This document shows, one piece after another, positions 1 through 10,432 of a DNA stretch of 28,993 nt. The position numbers and the translations under genes were made by a program. The notes beneath the pieces are model-generated. The model worked only from the letters and a program-made list of their open reading frames with translations, made no database searches and was not told the origin of the DNA. Source of the DNA: Syntrophaceae bacterium UBA1163 (GTDB taxonomy: Bacteria > Desulfobacterota > BSN033 > UBA1163); NCBI GenBank assembly GCA_002311635.1, contig DBZJ01000036.1, positions 186 to 29,178 on the forward strand, read 5' to 3'. Every line of letters starts with the position of its first letter. Position 1 is the first letter of the stretch.

Positions 1-1023
<1,023 letters not shown>

Positions 1024-1029
1024 CGGCAA

Positions 1030-1085
1030 CTATTCACATTTCGGAACTTTCATTCCGAATTCCGCAATCTGCATTCCGCTATAGA
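1030..1085. repeat. Intergenic word repeat (ATTCCG/GCATTCC type)
   Basis: The short spacer between dnaB and pgsA contains iterated variants of one word: TTTCGGAAC, CATTCCGAATTCCGCAAT and GCATTCCGC. The same words recur in the larger inverted repeat at 4125-4205. It abuts the pgsA start. Confidence 0.6.
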
Positions 1086-1091
1086 ACAGGG

Positions 1092-2456
1092 TTACTGGTA
1101 ATTATTTTCAGTCTCTCCCCTGTAGAGGTCTTTAAAAGTTGTGAATTTGTCTAAAAAGGCCAGGTCGATCTTTCCAATGGGACCGTTCCTCTGTTTTCCT
1201 ATGATGACCTCCGCTTTGCCTCTATTGGGATTGTCTTCTGCACGGTTATAAACTTCATCCCGGTAGATGAAAAGGATTAAATCGGCATCTTGTTCGATGG
1301 CGCCGGATTCCCGAAGGTCTGACAACTGGGGCCTATTCCCTGTTCGTTCCTCGGTCTTCCGGCTGAGCTGAGACACGGCGATCACAGGGATGTTCAGTTC
1401 CTTGGCAAGCGCTTTTAAAGATCTGGAGATCTCTGAGATTTCCTGCTGTCGGCTTTCGACTCGTGACCTCCCCTTCATCAGTTGCAGGTAGTCGACGATG
1501 ACCATCCCCAAGCCATATTCCGATTTAAGGCGGCGGGCCTTGGCCCTCAATTCAAGGGCCGAGAGGGCTGCCGTGTCGTCAATATAAATGGGCGCCTCCG
1601 ACAGATTCCCCGCCGCAATGGTCAGCTTTGGCCAATCGCTCTCAGTGAGATAGCCTGTCCGGAGCCGTGTTCCTTCCACGTTGGCCTGGGAACAGAGCAT
1701 ACGGATGACCAGTTGCTCCTTCGACATCTCCAGGGAAAAAATGGCCACAGGAATTTTGTTCTCGATGGCGGCATACTCGACGACGTCGAGGCAAAAGGCC
1801 GTCTTGCCCATGCTGGGCCTTCCGGCAATAATGATCAGGTCAGAGGGCTGAAAACCCGCTGTCATCCGGTCCAGCTCCTTAAACCCCGAGGGAACGCCGG
1901 TGACGGCCTCCTTCTTTTTGAAGAGCCTTTCAATGGTTGTAAAACTCTGTTTGACGATTTCTCGGATCGGGTAAAAAGAAGGCCGCACTCTTTTTTCCGA
2001 GATCTCGAAGATGGCCCGCTCTGCCTCGTCAAGAAACCCTTCCACATCTCCTCGATCCTCGTAACTTTGCGTGATGATCTCCGTGGAGGTTTGAATCAGC
2101 TTCCGCAGGATGGCCTTTTCTTTGACGATCCTGGCATAGTATTCAATGTTGGCGGCGGTGGGGACGGAATCGATCAGAGCGGCGAGATAAGAGGCCCCTC
2201 CGACAGAGTCGAGCTGGTCGATTTTTCGGAGTTCGTTCGTGAGGGTGATCAGATCCGCAGGCTCGTCACGCTCCGAAAGGTTAATCAAGGCATCGAAGAT
2301 TTTGCGATGGGCATCGCGATAAAAATCATCGGCATCAAGAAGTTCCATCACGCGATTAATCGCTTCATTTTCAATAAGGATTCCTCCCAGCACAGATTGT
2401 TCTGCCTCAATATGCTGAGGAGGAAGTTTGTGGGAAGAGAAGTCCGCCTCGTTCAT
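1092..2456 (-). CDS. dnaB: Replicative DNA helicase DnaB
   Basis: The 454-residue product has the normal length and domain order of DnaB, the hexameric 5'-3' replication-fork helicase. The N-terminal domain starts at PPQHIEAEQSVLGG (about residues 12-25). The RecA-like C-terminal domain carries the Walker A GRPSMGKTA, the motif FSLEMS, the Walker B MVIVDYLQLMKG, and SDLRESGAIEQDADLILFIYR near the end. The ATG at 2456 is served by GGAGTAA, which overlaps the rplI stop codon, suggesting translational coupling. The rplI-dnaB adjacency is common in bacteria. No intein or insertion is seen. Confidence 0.98.
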   Translation of the reverse strand: MNEADFSSHKLPPQHIEAEQSVLGGILIENEAINRVMELLDADDFYRDAHRKIFDALINLSERDEPADLITLTNELRKIDQLDSVGGASYLAALIDSVPTAANIEYYARIVKEKAILRKLIQTSTEIITQSYEDRGDVEGFLDEAERAIFEISEKRVRPSFYPIREIVKQSFTTIERLFKKKEAVTGVPSGFKELDRMTAGFQPSDLIIIAGRPSMGKTAFCLDVVEYAAIENKIPVAIFSLEMSKEQLVIRMLCSQANVEGTRLRTGYLTESDWPKLTIAAGNLSEAPIYIDDTAALSALELRAKARRLKSEYGLGMVIVDYLQLMKGRSRVESRQQEISEISRSLKALAKELNIPVIAVSQLSRKTEERTGNRPQLSDLRESGAIEQDADLILFIYRDEVYNRAEDNPNRGKAEVIIGKQRNGPIGKIDLAFLDKFTTFKDLYRGETENNYQ

Positions 2457-2462
2457 GAGCGA

Positions 2463-2906
2463 TTACTCCTGAACCACCCAGACCTTCAGATGGGTGGTCA
2501 CCTCGGGATGGAGCTTGATCGGTACGGTGAACATCCCCAGATTTTTAATGGGTTCCTCCAAAGCGATCTTTTTCCGGTCCACCTCGATTCCATTTTCCTT
2601 CAGATAATTCTCAACATCCATGGAAGTCACGGAGCCGAAAAGTTTCCCGCTTTCTCCGACCGTTTTGGCAAAGGTGCAGGAGAGGCTTTCGATCTGCCGG
2701 CCCAACTTCTCCGCATCCTTTTTTGTCTTATCCATGCGCTGTTGGACCAGACGCTTTTGGTGTTCAATCACCTTAACGCTTTTCTCTGTAGCGACCATGG
2801 CTTTCTTTTGAGGGATGAGATAATTCCTCCCGTATCCGTCGGAGACCTTGACCAGGTCCCCGGCTTTTCCCAAAGAAGGGACATTCTCTAACAAAATAAC
2901 CTTCAT
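2463..2906 (-). CDS. rplI: 50S ribosomal protein L9
   Basis: The 147-residue protein matches L9 in length and in its signature start MKVILLENVPSLGKAGDLVK, followed by the conserved GYGRNYLIP. L9 binds domain V of 23S rRNA at the base of the L1 stalk. A long lysine-rich helix (about residues 40-75) joins the N-domain to a C-terminal domain ending in VTTHLKVWV. The start at 2906 has a strong GGGAGGT ribosome binding site. It lies in the rpsF-ssb-rpsR-rplI-dnaB block. Confidence 0.98.
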   Translation of the reverse strand: MKVILLENVPSLGKAGDLVKVSDGYGRNYLIPQKKAMVATEKSVKVIEHQKRLVQQRMDKTKKDAEKLGRQIESLSCTFAKTVGESGKLFGSVTSMDVENYLKENGIEVDRKKIALEEPIKNLGMFTVPIKLHPEVTTHLKVWVVQE

Positions 2907-2968
2907 GGAATACCTCCCTACGCCCGACTCTATGCGGCGGAGATCCTAAATGGTGATCAAAGATAATA

Positions 2969-2988
2969 CCCCCCTTGCTAAGGGGGGG
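2969..2988. repeat. C-run/G-run palindrome, short copy
   Basis: A run of six C, then TTGCTAA, then seven G forms a tight hairpin between rpsR and rplI. It shares the CCCCCC-TT-GC-AA-GGGGGG plan with longer copies at 19924-19961, 21231-21265 and 21644-21677, but lacks their second G-run and ATTT tail. Confidence 0.75.
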
Positions 2989-3085
2989 ACGATGGACTTT
3001 AAACGATGAACTATGAACAGAGTACCGTTGGGACGATGAACAGTAAGCGATGAACAGTTCGTTGTCCATCGTTCATAGCCTGTTT
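2988..3085. repeat. Word repeat of GATGAAC type
   Basis: The spacer upstream of rplI contains iterated variants ACGATGGAC, ACGATGAAC, TATGAAC, ACGATGAACAG and GCGATGAACAG. It then runs into the reverse-complement words TTGTCCATC and GTTCATAG, so it can fold into an imperfect hairpin. It sits inside the ribosomal protein cluster between rpsR and rplI, so it is presumably transcribed. Confidence 0.7.
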
Positions 3086-3088
3086 ACT

Positions 3089-3352
3089 TTAATGAGACGC
3101 CGTCGTAAACGGAAGGATGGCGATATTGCGCGCCCTCTTGATCGCGACCGTCACCTGCCGCTGGTGCTTTGCACAGTTTCCCGAGATCCTTCGGGGAATG
3201 ATCTTTCCCCGTTCCGTAATAAAATATCGAAGAATCTTTGGATTCTTGTAATCGATATCCAATTTTTTGTCCGTACAGAATCGGCAGACCTTTCGCCTCA
3301 TGAAGGGTTTCCTCTTCCTGTCGCCACCTGGTCTTTCCATTGGTTTTCTCAT
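3089..3352 (-). CDS. rpsR: 30S ribosomal protein S18
   Basis: The 87-residue protein is S18, which pairs with S6 on the small-subunit platform. The conserved features [27 protein letters not shown] and [24 protein letters not shown]-like end are present. A CxxC pair with a later CxxH suggests that the zinc-binding form is retained. The ATG at 3352 is preceded by GGAGA; a second in-frame ATG lies at 3340. It is 10 bases downstream of ssb. Confidence 0.96.
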   Translation of the reverse strand: MRKPMERPGGDRKRKPFMRRKVCRFCTDKKLDIDYKNPKILRYFITERGKIIPRRISGNCAKHQRQVTVAIKRARNIAILPFTTASH

Positions 3353-3362
3353 TCCGTTCTCC

Positions 3363-3710
3363 TTATTTCTCTGGGGGGGGTGCCTCGTTTTTTTCTCCGA
3401 TCCTCCGGAGGGCGGAGGCGATGACCTCTGTGCGGGTTCGATTTTTCCCTTCCGGCGTTTGCCAGGATCGTAGGTTGAGTTTGCCGATAACCATCAGGGG
3501 TTGGCCGCTCTGGAGGAGGTCGAGATTAAATTCAGCCAATTCTCCGATGGCCACAATGGTAATTCGATTTCGAACTTCTTGCCCCGTCCGGTCGTCTGAG
3601 TCGTTTAATTCCAGCGGAAATTGGATCACGGGTGACCCGTCCGGGCGATAATGGCGTCGAGGAGGGGTCACCACCTTTCCTGTGAGGACCACGCGATTTA
3701 AAGAGGTCAT
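3363..3710 (-). CDS. ssb: Single-stranded DNA-binding protein (short SSB/PriB-like OB-fold)
   Basis: The 115-residue protein has an OB-fold start [20 protein letters not shown] followed by [10 protein letters not shown] and [10 protein letters not shown], as in bacterial SSB proteins. It lies between rpsF and rpsR, the place of ssb in many bacteria and of priB in gammaproteobacteria. It is coupled to rpsF by a four-base ATGA overlap. Unlike housekeeping SSB it has almost no C-terminal tail and ends in basic or proline residues (EAPPPEK) instead of the acidic DIPF-type tip that recruits partner proteins. It may therefore be a PriB-like accessory protein, with the main ssb elsewhere. Confidence 0.88.
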   Translation of the reverse strand: MTSLNRVVLTGKVVTPPRRHYRPDGSPVIQFPLELNDSDDRTGQEVRNRITIVAIGELAEFNLDLLQSGQPLMVIGKLNLRSWQTPEGKNRTRTEVIASALRRIGEKNEAPPPEK

Positions 3711-4069
3711 GTCTTCGCCGCGGCCTCGGCTCCCTCCTGCGGGGCTTCCTCTAACACCGGGCCCTCCGAGGAGGAGGCTTGTCGTTCGTCCAATCGAACG
3801 GATTGGAACTTGATGACGGCATCCATGACCCGAAAATTTCTCTCTAATTCAGAGAGCAGAGATGGCGATCCCAAAAAGTGGGCGAGGATGTAATGACCTT
3901 TGGTTTTCTTTTTGACTTCGTAGGCGAGCTTTCTTTTTCCCCAATCTTCAACCTTTAAGATCTCTCCGTTGGCCTGCGTGATAATTCCTTTGACTTTTTC
4001 GACCAACGACTGGGCCTGCTCTTCTTCGAGATCAGGGTCCAGAATGAAAATTATTTCATATTTCCTCAT
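3707..4069 (-). CDS. rpsF: 30S ribosomal protein S6
   Basis: The 120-residue protein matches S6. The start MRKYEIIFILDPDLEEEQ, the motif VEDWGKRKLAYEVKKKTKGHYIL and FRVMDAVIKFQSVRLDE are family hallmarks. The C-terminus is an acidic, alanine-rich tail ([19 protein letters not shown]), a common S6 variation. The ATG at 4069 has the strong binding site AAGGAGGTG. It is the first gene of the rpsF-ssb-rpsR-rplI-dnaB block and overlaps ssb by four bases. Confidence 0.97.
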   Translation of the reverse strand: MRKYEIIFILDPDLEEEQAQSLVEKVKGIITQANGEILKVEDWGKRKLAYEVKKKTKGHYILAHFLGSPSLLSELERNFRVMDAVIKFQSVRLDERQASSSEGPVLEEAPQEGAEAAAKT

Positions 4070-4086
4070 GGTTCACCTCCTTGTGG

Positions 4087-4116
4087 ATTATAGCCCCAAA
4101 ACAAAGTTTAGAGCAA
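4087..4116 (-). promoter_or_regulatory. Candidate sigma-70 promoter for rpsF
   Basis: On the minus strand TTGCTC (4116-4111) is followed by an 18-base spacer and a perfect TATAAT (4092-4087). Transcription would start near 4080, giving a very short leader that begins at or within the rpsF ribosome binding site. The -10 box is excellent; the -35 box is only partial. Confidence 0.45.
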
Positions 4117-4124
4117 GGAGCATT

Positions 4125-4205
4125 TCAATTGCCAATTGCGGATTTCGGAATGCGGAATTTAGAAATAGAACCTGGATTCCGCAATCCGCATTCCACAATC
4201 CGAAA
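4125..4205. repeat. Imperfect inverted word repeat (TTGCGGATT/AATCCGCA)
   Basis: The left arm contains ATTGCGGATTTCGGAATGCG; the right arm contains ATTCCGCAATCCGCATTCC and then CACAATCCGAAAT. The arms are imperfect reverse complements built from variants of one word. The repeat fills the spacer between yajC and the rpsF promoter. The same words occur at 1030-1085. Confidence 0.75.
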
Positions 4206-4210
4206 TTATG

Positions 4211-4549
4211 TTAGTCTCCTTTCAATACGTCCTGCTTGATGACCCCGGCAATGTGGCTTCGATTGATCTTCACCCTCACCTTGTCCGAGATCTCCACAGT
4301 CAGTTTGTCATCCTTGATGCCCGTAATTCGACCGTAGATTCCTCCCGAGGTTAACACATTATCTCCCACCTTGAGGTTCGTCAGAAGGTTTTGATGCTCT
4401 TTTTTCTGCTTCTGTTGAGGTCGAATCAGCAGAAAGTAAAAGACGACAAAGATCAAAATAATGGGCAGGAAAGTCATGAGCTGCGAAGACCCTTGACCTC
4501 CACCCCCTCCCGGCTGCATTCCCATTGCATAAGCCAGATCTATTCCCAT
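4211..4549 (-). CDS. yajC: Preprotein translocase subunit YajC
   Basis: The 112-residue membrane protein has one hydrophobic segment (about 25-42, FLPIILIFVVFYFLLIRPQQ). The YajC signature LIRPQQKQKKEHQNLL and a soluble domain with VGDNVLTSGGIYGRITGI follow. YajC associates with SecDF to assist protein export. An SD of GGAGG precedes the ATG at 4549. It follows tgt by 28 bases, the usual order, but secD and secF do not come next; the ribosomal block does. Confidence 0.95.
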   Translation of the reverse strand: MGIDLAYAMGMQPGGGGGQGSSQLMTFLPIILIFVVFYFLLIRPQQKQKKEHQNLLTNLKVGDNVLTSGGIYGRITGIKDDKLTVEISDKVRVKINRSHIAGVIKQDVLKGD

Positions 4550-4577
4550 AAAATCCTCCTTCTAAATTCTTCCTTCC

Positions 4578-5858
<1,281 letters not shown>

Positions 5859-5865
5859 TTACTTC

Positions 5866-6894
5866 CTACAGGATCAGCATGGCATCGCCATAACTATAGA
5901 ACCGGTATTTTTTGCGGATGGCTTCCTGATAAGCCTTCATCAATAAGTCTCTTCCTGCGAAGGCCGATGTCAACATGACCAACGTCGATTTGGGTAGATG
6001 GAAGTTGGTGATTAGCCCGTCTATGATCCTGAAGCGATAGGGAGGATAGATGAACAAGGAAGTCATTCCTCTACCGGGTTTCACCCCTCCGCTGCCGGTG
6101 GAGAAGGATTCAAGGGCTCGCGTCGTGGTCGTCCCGACAGCAATGACCTTCCCACCGCGAGCTTTCGTATCCTCAATTTCCCTCGCTGTTTTCTCTGATA
6201 TCTCGACCCATTCCGCTTCCATGAGATGGTCTTCGACGTCTCGGGCCTTTACCGGAGCGAAGGTTCCAATTCCAACATGGAGAGTGATCGTTGTGGTGCG
6301 CACTCCGTTCTCTCCAAGCGATTGAAGCAAATCATGAGTGAAATGTAGGCCCGCGGTAGGGGCGGCGATGGATCCATCTCTCTCTGCAAAAACGGTCTGG
6401 TACCGCTCCCTGTCCAGAGGTTCATCCCCTCGTTTGATGTAAGGAGGGAGGGGGACGTGGCCGATCTTCAGAAGGATATCCATGACCTCGCTTTGATCGG
6501 AGAAGATAACTTTTCCTATTCCGTTCTTCACCTCTCCTACCTCCCCCTCAAGCCCCTGCTCAAATCGGATTCGAGCCCCTCGTTTCATCTTCCCTCCACT
6601 CTTGATCAAGGCTTTCCACTCCCTCTCTATGCCATTCCATGAAGGGATGAGGAGCATCTCGACCCGTCCTCCGGTCTCCTTTTTCCCAATGAGTCGGGCC
6701 GGAAGAACGCGGGTATTATTCATCACAAGGAGGTCAGAAGGGTCTACGTATTGAGCAATGTTTCTGAAGGCCTGGTGCTTGATCCCGCCTGTCTGACGGT
6801 GAAGGACCATTAAAGAGGTCTCTCCCCTTTGAGGAGGCGGATACTGAGCGATCAGGGATGGAGGAAGGTGATAATCGAATTCTTCAACTCTCAT
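5866..6894 (-). CDS. queA: S-adenosylmethionine:tRNA ribosyltransferase-isomerase
   Basis: QueA transfers and isomerises the ribosyl group of SAM onto preQ1-modified tRNA, giving epoxyqueuosine. It is the step after Tgt, which is encoded next to it. The 342-residue protein has the family start VEEFDYHLPPSLIAQYP, then DLLVMNNTRVLPARLIG, FAERDGSIAAPTAGLHFT and LITNFHLPKSTLVMLTSAFAG. The ATG at 6894 is preceded by AGGTGA. The length is normal for QueA and no key motif is missing. Confidence 0.97.
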   Translation of the reverse strand: MRVEEFDYHLPPSLIAQYPPPQRGETSLMVLHRQTGGIKHQAFRNIAQYVDPSDLLVMNNTRVLPARLIGKKETGGRVEMLLIPSWNGIEREWKALIKSGGKMKRGARIRFEQGLEGEVGEVKNGIGKVIFSDQSEVMDILLKIGHVPLPPYIKRGDEPLDRERYQTVFAERDGSIAAPTAGLHFTHDLLQSLGENGVRTTTITLHVGIGTFAPVKARDVEDHLMEAEWVEISEKTAREIEDTKARGGKVIAVGTTTTRALESFSTGSGGVKPGRGMTSLFIYPPYRFRIIDGLITNFHLPKSTLVMLTSAFAGRDLLMKAYQEAIRKKYRFYSYGDAMLIL

Positions 6895-6988
6895 ATTCAG
6901 TCACCTGAAATACAACCAAAACTGAATAAAATTAACAAAGCCTGCTTAAATCTTCAAGGCGAATATTGATCGGGCAGGACTTCCGCAG

Positions 6989-7735
6989 TTACAGCCCAAA
7001 ATAGGCGGACTTCACATCTGGGTTCTCCATCAATTCCCGGGAATTCCCTTCCAGGACCGCTCCTCCGTTCTCAAGGACGTACGCATGATGGATAATCGGC
7101 AAGATGGGGCGAGCATATTGTTCCGAGATGAGAACGGTAATCCCAGTCTGTAAATTGATGTCCTGGACGGATCGGGCAAGCATCCCCTCGATCATCGGAC
7201 TCAGTCCGAGCAAGGGCTCGTCGAGGAGAAGCAGCTTCGGCTGTGCCATCAGGGCCCTTCCGATGGCCAGCATCTGCTGTTCGCCTCCGCTGAGAAACCC
7301 TCCCTCTCTCCTCTTCAGATTTTTCAAGGGCGGGAAAATGGTAAAGATATACTCCAAGGTCTTTTTAGCCTGAGACTTTGTGGCCAGATAACCTCCTATT
7401 TTGAGATTCTCCAATGTGGTGCTTTCCGCGAAGATCCTTCGTCTTTCAGGACAGAGGATAATTCCCTTTCTGGCTCTTTCGCTTGCCTTGATGTGTGTAA
7501 TTTCCATTCCTTCAAAAATGATATGGCCGAGGATCGTGATCCTTTCTCCCCCTTTCATCTCTTCCTTTTTTTTCACATCCAATAGAATTCCTGAGAGCGC
7601 ATACATTAGCGTGGATTTTCCGGCGCTGTTGGCGCCGAAGATGCCCGTCACCTTTCCGCCTTCACATTTTATACTAATGTTATTGATGGCGACTGCATTC
7701 TCATAAAATACCATGAGGTTTTTAACCTCGAGCAT
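6989..7735 (-). CDS. livF: Branched-chain amino acid-type ABC transporter ATPase, LivF
   Basis: This is one of two ATPases of a Liv/HAAT-type importer. It shows Walker A FGANSAGKST (about 33-42), with Ser in place of the usual Gly, the signature LSGGEQQMLAIGRAL (148-162) and Walker B LLLLDEP (168-174). The 248-residue protein is slightly longer than typical LivF because of a lysine-rich insertion (about 53-68, DVKKKEEMKGGERIT) after the first subdomain. It is the last gene of the transporter operon, 17 bases after the CoA ligase. The substrate need not be a branched-chain amino acid; Liv systems also carry aromatic and carboxylic acids. Confidence 0.92.
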   Translation of the reverse strand: MLEVKNLMVFYENAVAINNISIKCEGGKVTGIFGANSAGKSTLMYALSGILLDVKKKEEMKGGERITILGHIIFEGMEITHIKASERARKGIILCPERRRIFAESTTLENLKIGGYLATKSQAKKTLEYIFTIFPPLKNLKRREGGFLSGGEQQMLAIGRALMAQPKLLLLDEPLLGLSPMIEGMLARSVQDINLQTGITVLISEQYARPILPIIHHAYVLENGGAVLEGNSRELMENPDVKSAYFGL

Positions 7736-7752
7736 TTCCCCGTACTCTCCCC

Positions 7753-9399
7753 TTATCTTTTTTCTTTGGATGTTCTACGACGTTCTTCTTCTCTGATCTC
7801 CCGTCTCAGGAGTTTTCCAACTTTTGATTTGGGCAGCATGTCCCTGAATTCGACGTATTGCGGGATCTTATAGGGGGCCAGCCTTTCCCGGCACCATCGG
7901 ATGAGCTCCGAGGCGTCGACCCCTCGTGCATCTTCCTTGAGGACGACCATCGCCTTGATGCGTTCTCCTACCTTGGAATCCGGAACACCCACGACACAGG
8001 CGCCGATGACCGTGGGGTGGTCTTGCAATACCGCCTCGATCTCGGAGGCAGAGACGCGATAAGCTTTATGCTTGATGATATCCGCGGATCTCTCAACGTA
8101 GTAGATCTCCCCCTTTTCATCCTGTTTGACGTAATCTCCCATACGGTAGTAAATCTTCCCTCCAATTTCCACATAGGAGTGGCTGGTCTCCTCTGGCTTA
8201 TTCCAATAGTTCTTGACCGTGTAGTCTGAAGTCACCAGGAGTTCTCCGATCTCACCGACGGGCACCGGTTCCAAGGTGTCCGGATCAACCACTTTACATT
8301 GCCTGGTCTTCAGAGGAATTCCGATGGACATCAGCTCCGGATCTCTATCGAGCCGGGAGTAGGTCACGTGGCCGGCTTCTGTTGACCCATAGACTTGATA
8401 GATGGAAAGTCCGAAAAGCTCTTTCCATCTCTTTGAGACTTCAACGGGAAGAACATCCCCGCCGCAGTAACAGTATTTTAGAGACCTCAGATCGTATTGA
8501 CCGAGGCGATCGTTTTCCAAGATCATCCGATAAAGGGCAGGTACACCCAAAAACCACCTCACCCTATGTTTCTGTATGGCCTGTAAAATGGCATCCACCT
8601 GCGGGACGGGCATAATGATCGTCGTATTGCCATAATTCAGGCCGATGCCTACGAACAGCCCAAGGGCCATGATGTGAAAGAGAGGATTGATCGCAATATA
8701 AATGTCACTGCCTTCCTTGAGGTATCCCGCTGCCACATCTTCCGTGATGTCGTTGACGTAAGAGGTCATACCCGCATGATTGCCCGGGACTCCTTTTGGG
8801 AAGCCGGTTGTCCCGCCGGTATACAGGATGTAGGCAAGATCCTTCCGTGGATCAATTTGAACATCTATCTTCTTGGCAGGCGTCCTAAGCATGTTTTTAA
8901 AGGAATATACATTTTTGCCCTTTGCTACATTTCCTCGAGGAATCTTGTCAAAGAGGAAGCCGATGGCTCGTTTCCAAATGGGGAGGAGATCAACCAGGTT
9001 GGTGACGATCGCCCTCTTTAAGCAGGTCCTGGAGAATATTTCTTTGACGTAACAGAAGTTGGTATCGAGGCAGACAATCGTTTCTGCTCCGGAGTCGTTA
9101 ATCATATATTCGATTTCAAACGAGGTATAGATTGGAGGAATGGGGACGGCGGTGGCTCCGATTCTTTGAATGGCGAAAAATGAGATGACCCATTGAACAG
9201 AGTTTGAAATATAGACCACCACCTTATCCCCTTTGCCAATCCCGAGACGAACCAAAGAGGAAGCAAATCGATCGATGAGGTCCTTCAGCCTTCGGTACGA
9301 GAAAGGAGTGCCCAGATAGATAATAGCCGACCGATTCGGGTATTTTTCGCACATCCTATCGAAACGGGAGAAAGTGAGTTCGTTTTCCAAAGGGTTCAT
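7753..9399 (-). CDS. AMP-forming acyl-CoA synthetase/ligase
   Basis: This ANL-superfamily enzyme activates a carboxylic acid to its CoA thioester through an acyl-adenylate. The P-loop YTGGTTGFPKG (193-203), YGSTEAG (337-343), the hinge region YRMGDYVKQDEKG (418-430) and the catalytic lysine in PKSKVGKLLRRE (Lys529) are all present. The ATG at 9399 gives 548 residues, normal for the family. The frame is open to 9708, but the upstream 103 codons are a dispersed repeat (encoding WMPDQVRHD), so they are not part of the protein. It is embedded between livG and livF, so its substrate is probably delivered by this transporter. I cannot tell which acid it uses. Confidence 0.93.
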   Translation of the reverse strand: MNPLENELTFSRFDRMCEKYPNRSAIIYLGTPFSYRRLKDLIDRFASSLVRLGIGKGDKVVVYISNSVQWVISFFAIQRIGATAVPIPPIYTSFEIEYMINDSGAETIVCLDTNFCYVKEIFSRTCLKRAIVTNLVDLLPIWKRAIGFLFDKIPRGNVAKGKNVYSFKNMLRTPAKKIDVQIDPRKDLAYILYTGGTTGFPKGVPGNHAGMTSYVNDITEDVAAGYLKEGSDIYIAINPLFHIMALGLFVGIGLNYGNTTIIMPVPQVDAILQAIQKHRVRWFLGVPALYRMILENDRLGQYDLRSLKYCYCGGDVLPVEVSKRWKELFGLSIYQVYGSTEAGHVTYSRLDRDPELMSIGIPLKTRQCKVVDPDTLEPVPVGEIGELLVTSDYTVKNYWNKPEETSHSYVEIGGKIYYRMGDYVKQDEKGEIYYVERSADIIKHKAYRVSASEIEAVLQDHPTVIGACVVGVPDSKVGERIKAMVVLKEDARGVDASELIRWCRERLAPYKIPQYVEFRDMLPKSKVGKLLRREIREEERRRTSKEKR

Positions 9400-9440
9400 T
9401 GAGGAATCCAAATTACGTCCTCCGCCAAATTCAGTCCTTT

Positions 9441-9534
9441 CGTCATGCCGGACTTGATCCGGCATCCAGAGGTCCTTGAGAAGACTGGATTCCGGCTGGA
9501 GTTTATCCCGATGAAAATCGGGGCCGGAATGACG
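9441..9534. repeat. CGTCATGCCGG-type inverted repeat
   Basis: The element begins CGTCATGCCGG and ends CCGGAATGACG, with an inner pair GGCATCCAG / CTGGATTCC. It fills much of the 253-base gap between livG and the CoA ligase. This kind of CGTCAT...ATGACG repeat is widespread in proteobacterial genomes. A degenerate relative lies at 22585-22640. Confidence 0.85.
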
Positions 9535-9652
9535 CCTTTTAAACGAGAACCGCATTTGTGGACAGACACTATTTAATGCATTTGTGTTAGTTGAGAGTGT
9601 GTTATCTAATATCTCCGAACTCTGAACCCCGAACTCGCTTGCTCCTAGGCGT

Positions 9653-10432
9653 TTATATGTAATCCGAAGCTTTTTCTGAACCCAGGTAGGCCTCTCTGAC
9701 TCTCTCATCCTGCATGACTTTTTCCGGGATGCCTTCGGTCAGTTTTTGTCCGAAGTTTAGCACCATCACACGACTGGCGACCCGAAAGAGTTCCCTCAAA
9801 CGGTGCTCGACCATGATCAGGGTAATTCCATCCATTTGTAGCTTTTCGATGAGGGGAACCATACTGGCGATCTCACTCATACTGAGTCCTGAGAAGACTT
9901 CGTCACAAAGAATGACATCGGGTCTTAAAGCGAGACACCGGGCCAGCTCGAGACGTTTGAGATAGCCTGTCGGCAAGGCGGAAGCAAGTTTGTAGGGGAC
10001 AAAGGAATCCCGCTCAAAGCCGATCTCTTCCAAGATGTCAATGCTTACTGTTTCTCGATCCCCAAGTTTCCCGCCGCCTCTCCACCCTCCTGTTCTTCTG
10101 GCCCTTGGCGAGAATAAAGGGATGACTAAATTCTTATAAGTAGGCAGGCTGTAATAAGGCCTCATAATCTGGAAGGTCCTTGTCACGCCAAGATTAGCAA
10201 TCTGATGCGGGGGCTTGTGGCTGATCTCTTTGCCTTTGTAAAGAACTTTGCCGGAGTCCATCTTGGTAAAACCGGTGATACAGTTAATGAGGGTCGTCTT
10301 CCCTGACCCGTTGGGACCCATGATTCCAAAAACCTCCCCCCGCTGAACGGCGAAAGTGACATTCAATAAGGCCTGGATGCCGCCGAAGGTTTTACAGACA
10401 TTCGTCACCTGGAGAATGTTCTCTCCGCTCAT
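9653..10432 (-). CDS. livG: Branched-chain amino acid-type ABC transporter ATPase, LivG
   Basis: The 259-residue ATPase has Walker A GIMGPNGSGKTTLIN (36-50) and the LivG-type TRTFQIMRPY. Its later motifs are unusual: the signature reads LPTGYLKRLELARCL (about 153-167) and Walker B reads VILCDEVFSGLS, with Val replacing the proline of the usual DEP. The switch histidine region MVEHRLRELFRVASRVMVLNFG is present. The ATG at 10432 overlaps the livM stop by ATGA, fixing the start; an upstream GTG at 10444 is less likely. It probably pairs with LivF at the LivHM permease. Confidence 0.92.
   Translation of the reverse strand: MSGENILQVTNVCKTFGGIQALLNVTFAVQRGEVFGIMGPNGSGKTTLINCITGFTKMDSGKVLYKGKEISHKPPHQIANLGVTRTFQIMRPYYSLPTYKNLVIPLFSPRARRTGGWRGGGKLGDRETVSIDILEEIGFERDSFVPYKLASALPTGYLKRLELARCLALRPDVILCDEVFSGLSMSEIASMVPLIEKLQMDGITLIMVEHRLRELFRVASRVMVLNFGQKLTEGIPEKVMQDERVREAYLGSEKASDYI

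Noticed and set aside
1482..2891. A 469-codon open frame on the plus strand
   Set aside because: It lies antisense across dnaB and rplI, which have full family motifs; the translation has no recognisable domain.
6555..6600. GATTCGAGCC-like string reminiscent of a tRNA T-arm
   Set aside because: It lies inside queA codons and no cloverleaf can be built around it. No tRNA or rRNA was found in the window.
9400..9708. N-terminal extension of the CoA ligase
   Set aside because: The 103 extra codons translate the CGTCAT repeat (with WMPDQVRHD) and overlap the end of livG; the family start is at 9399.
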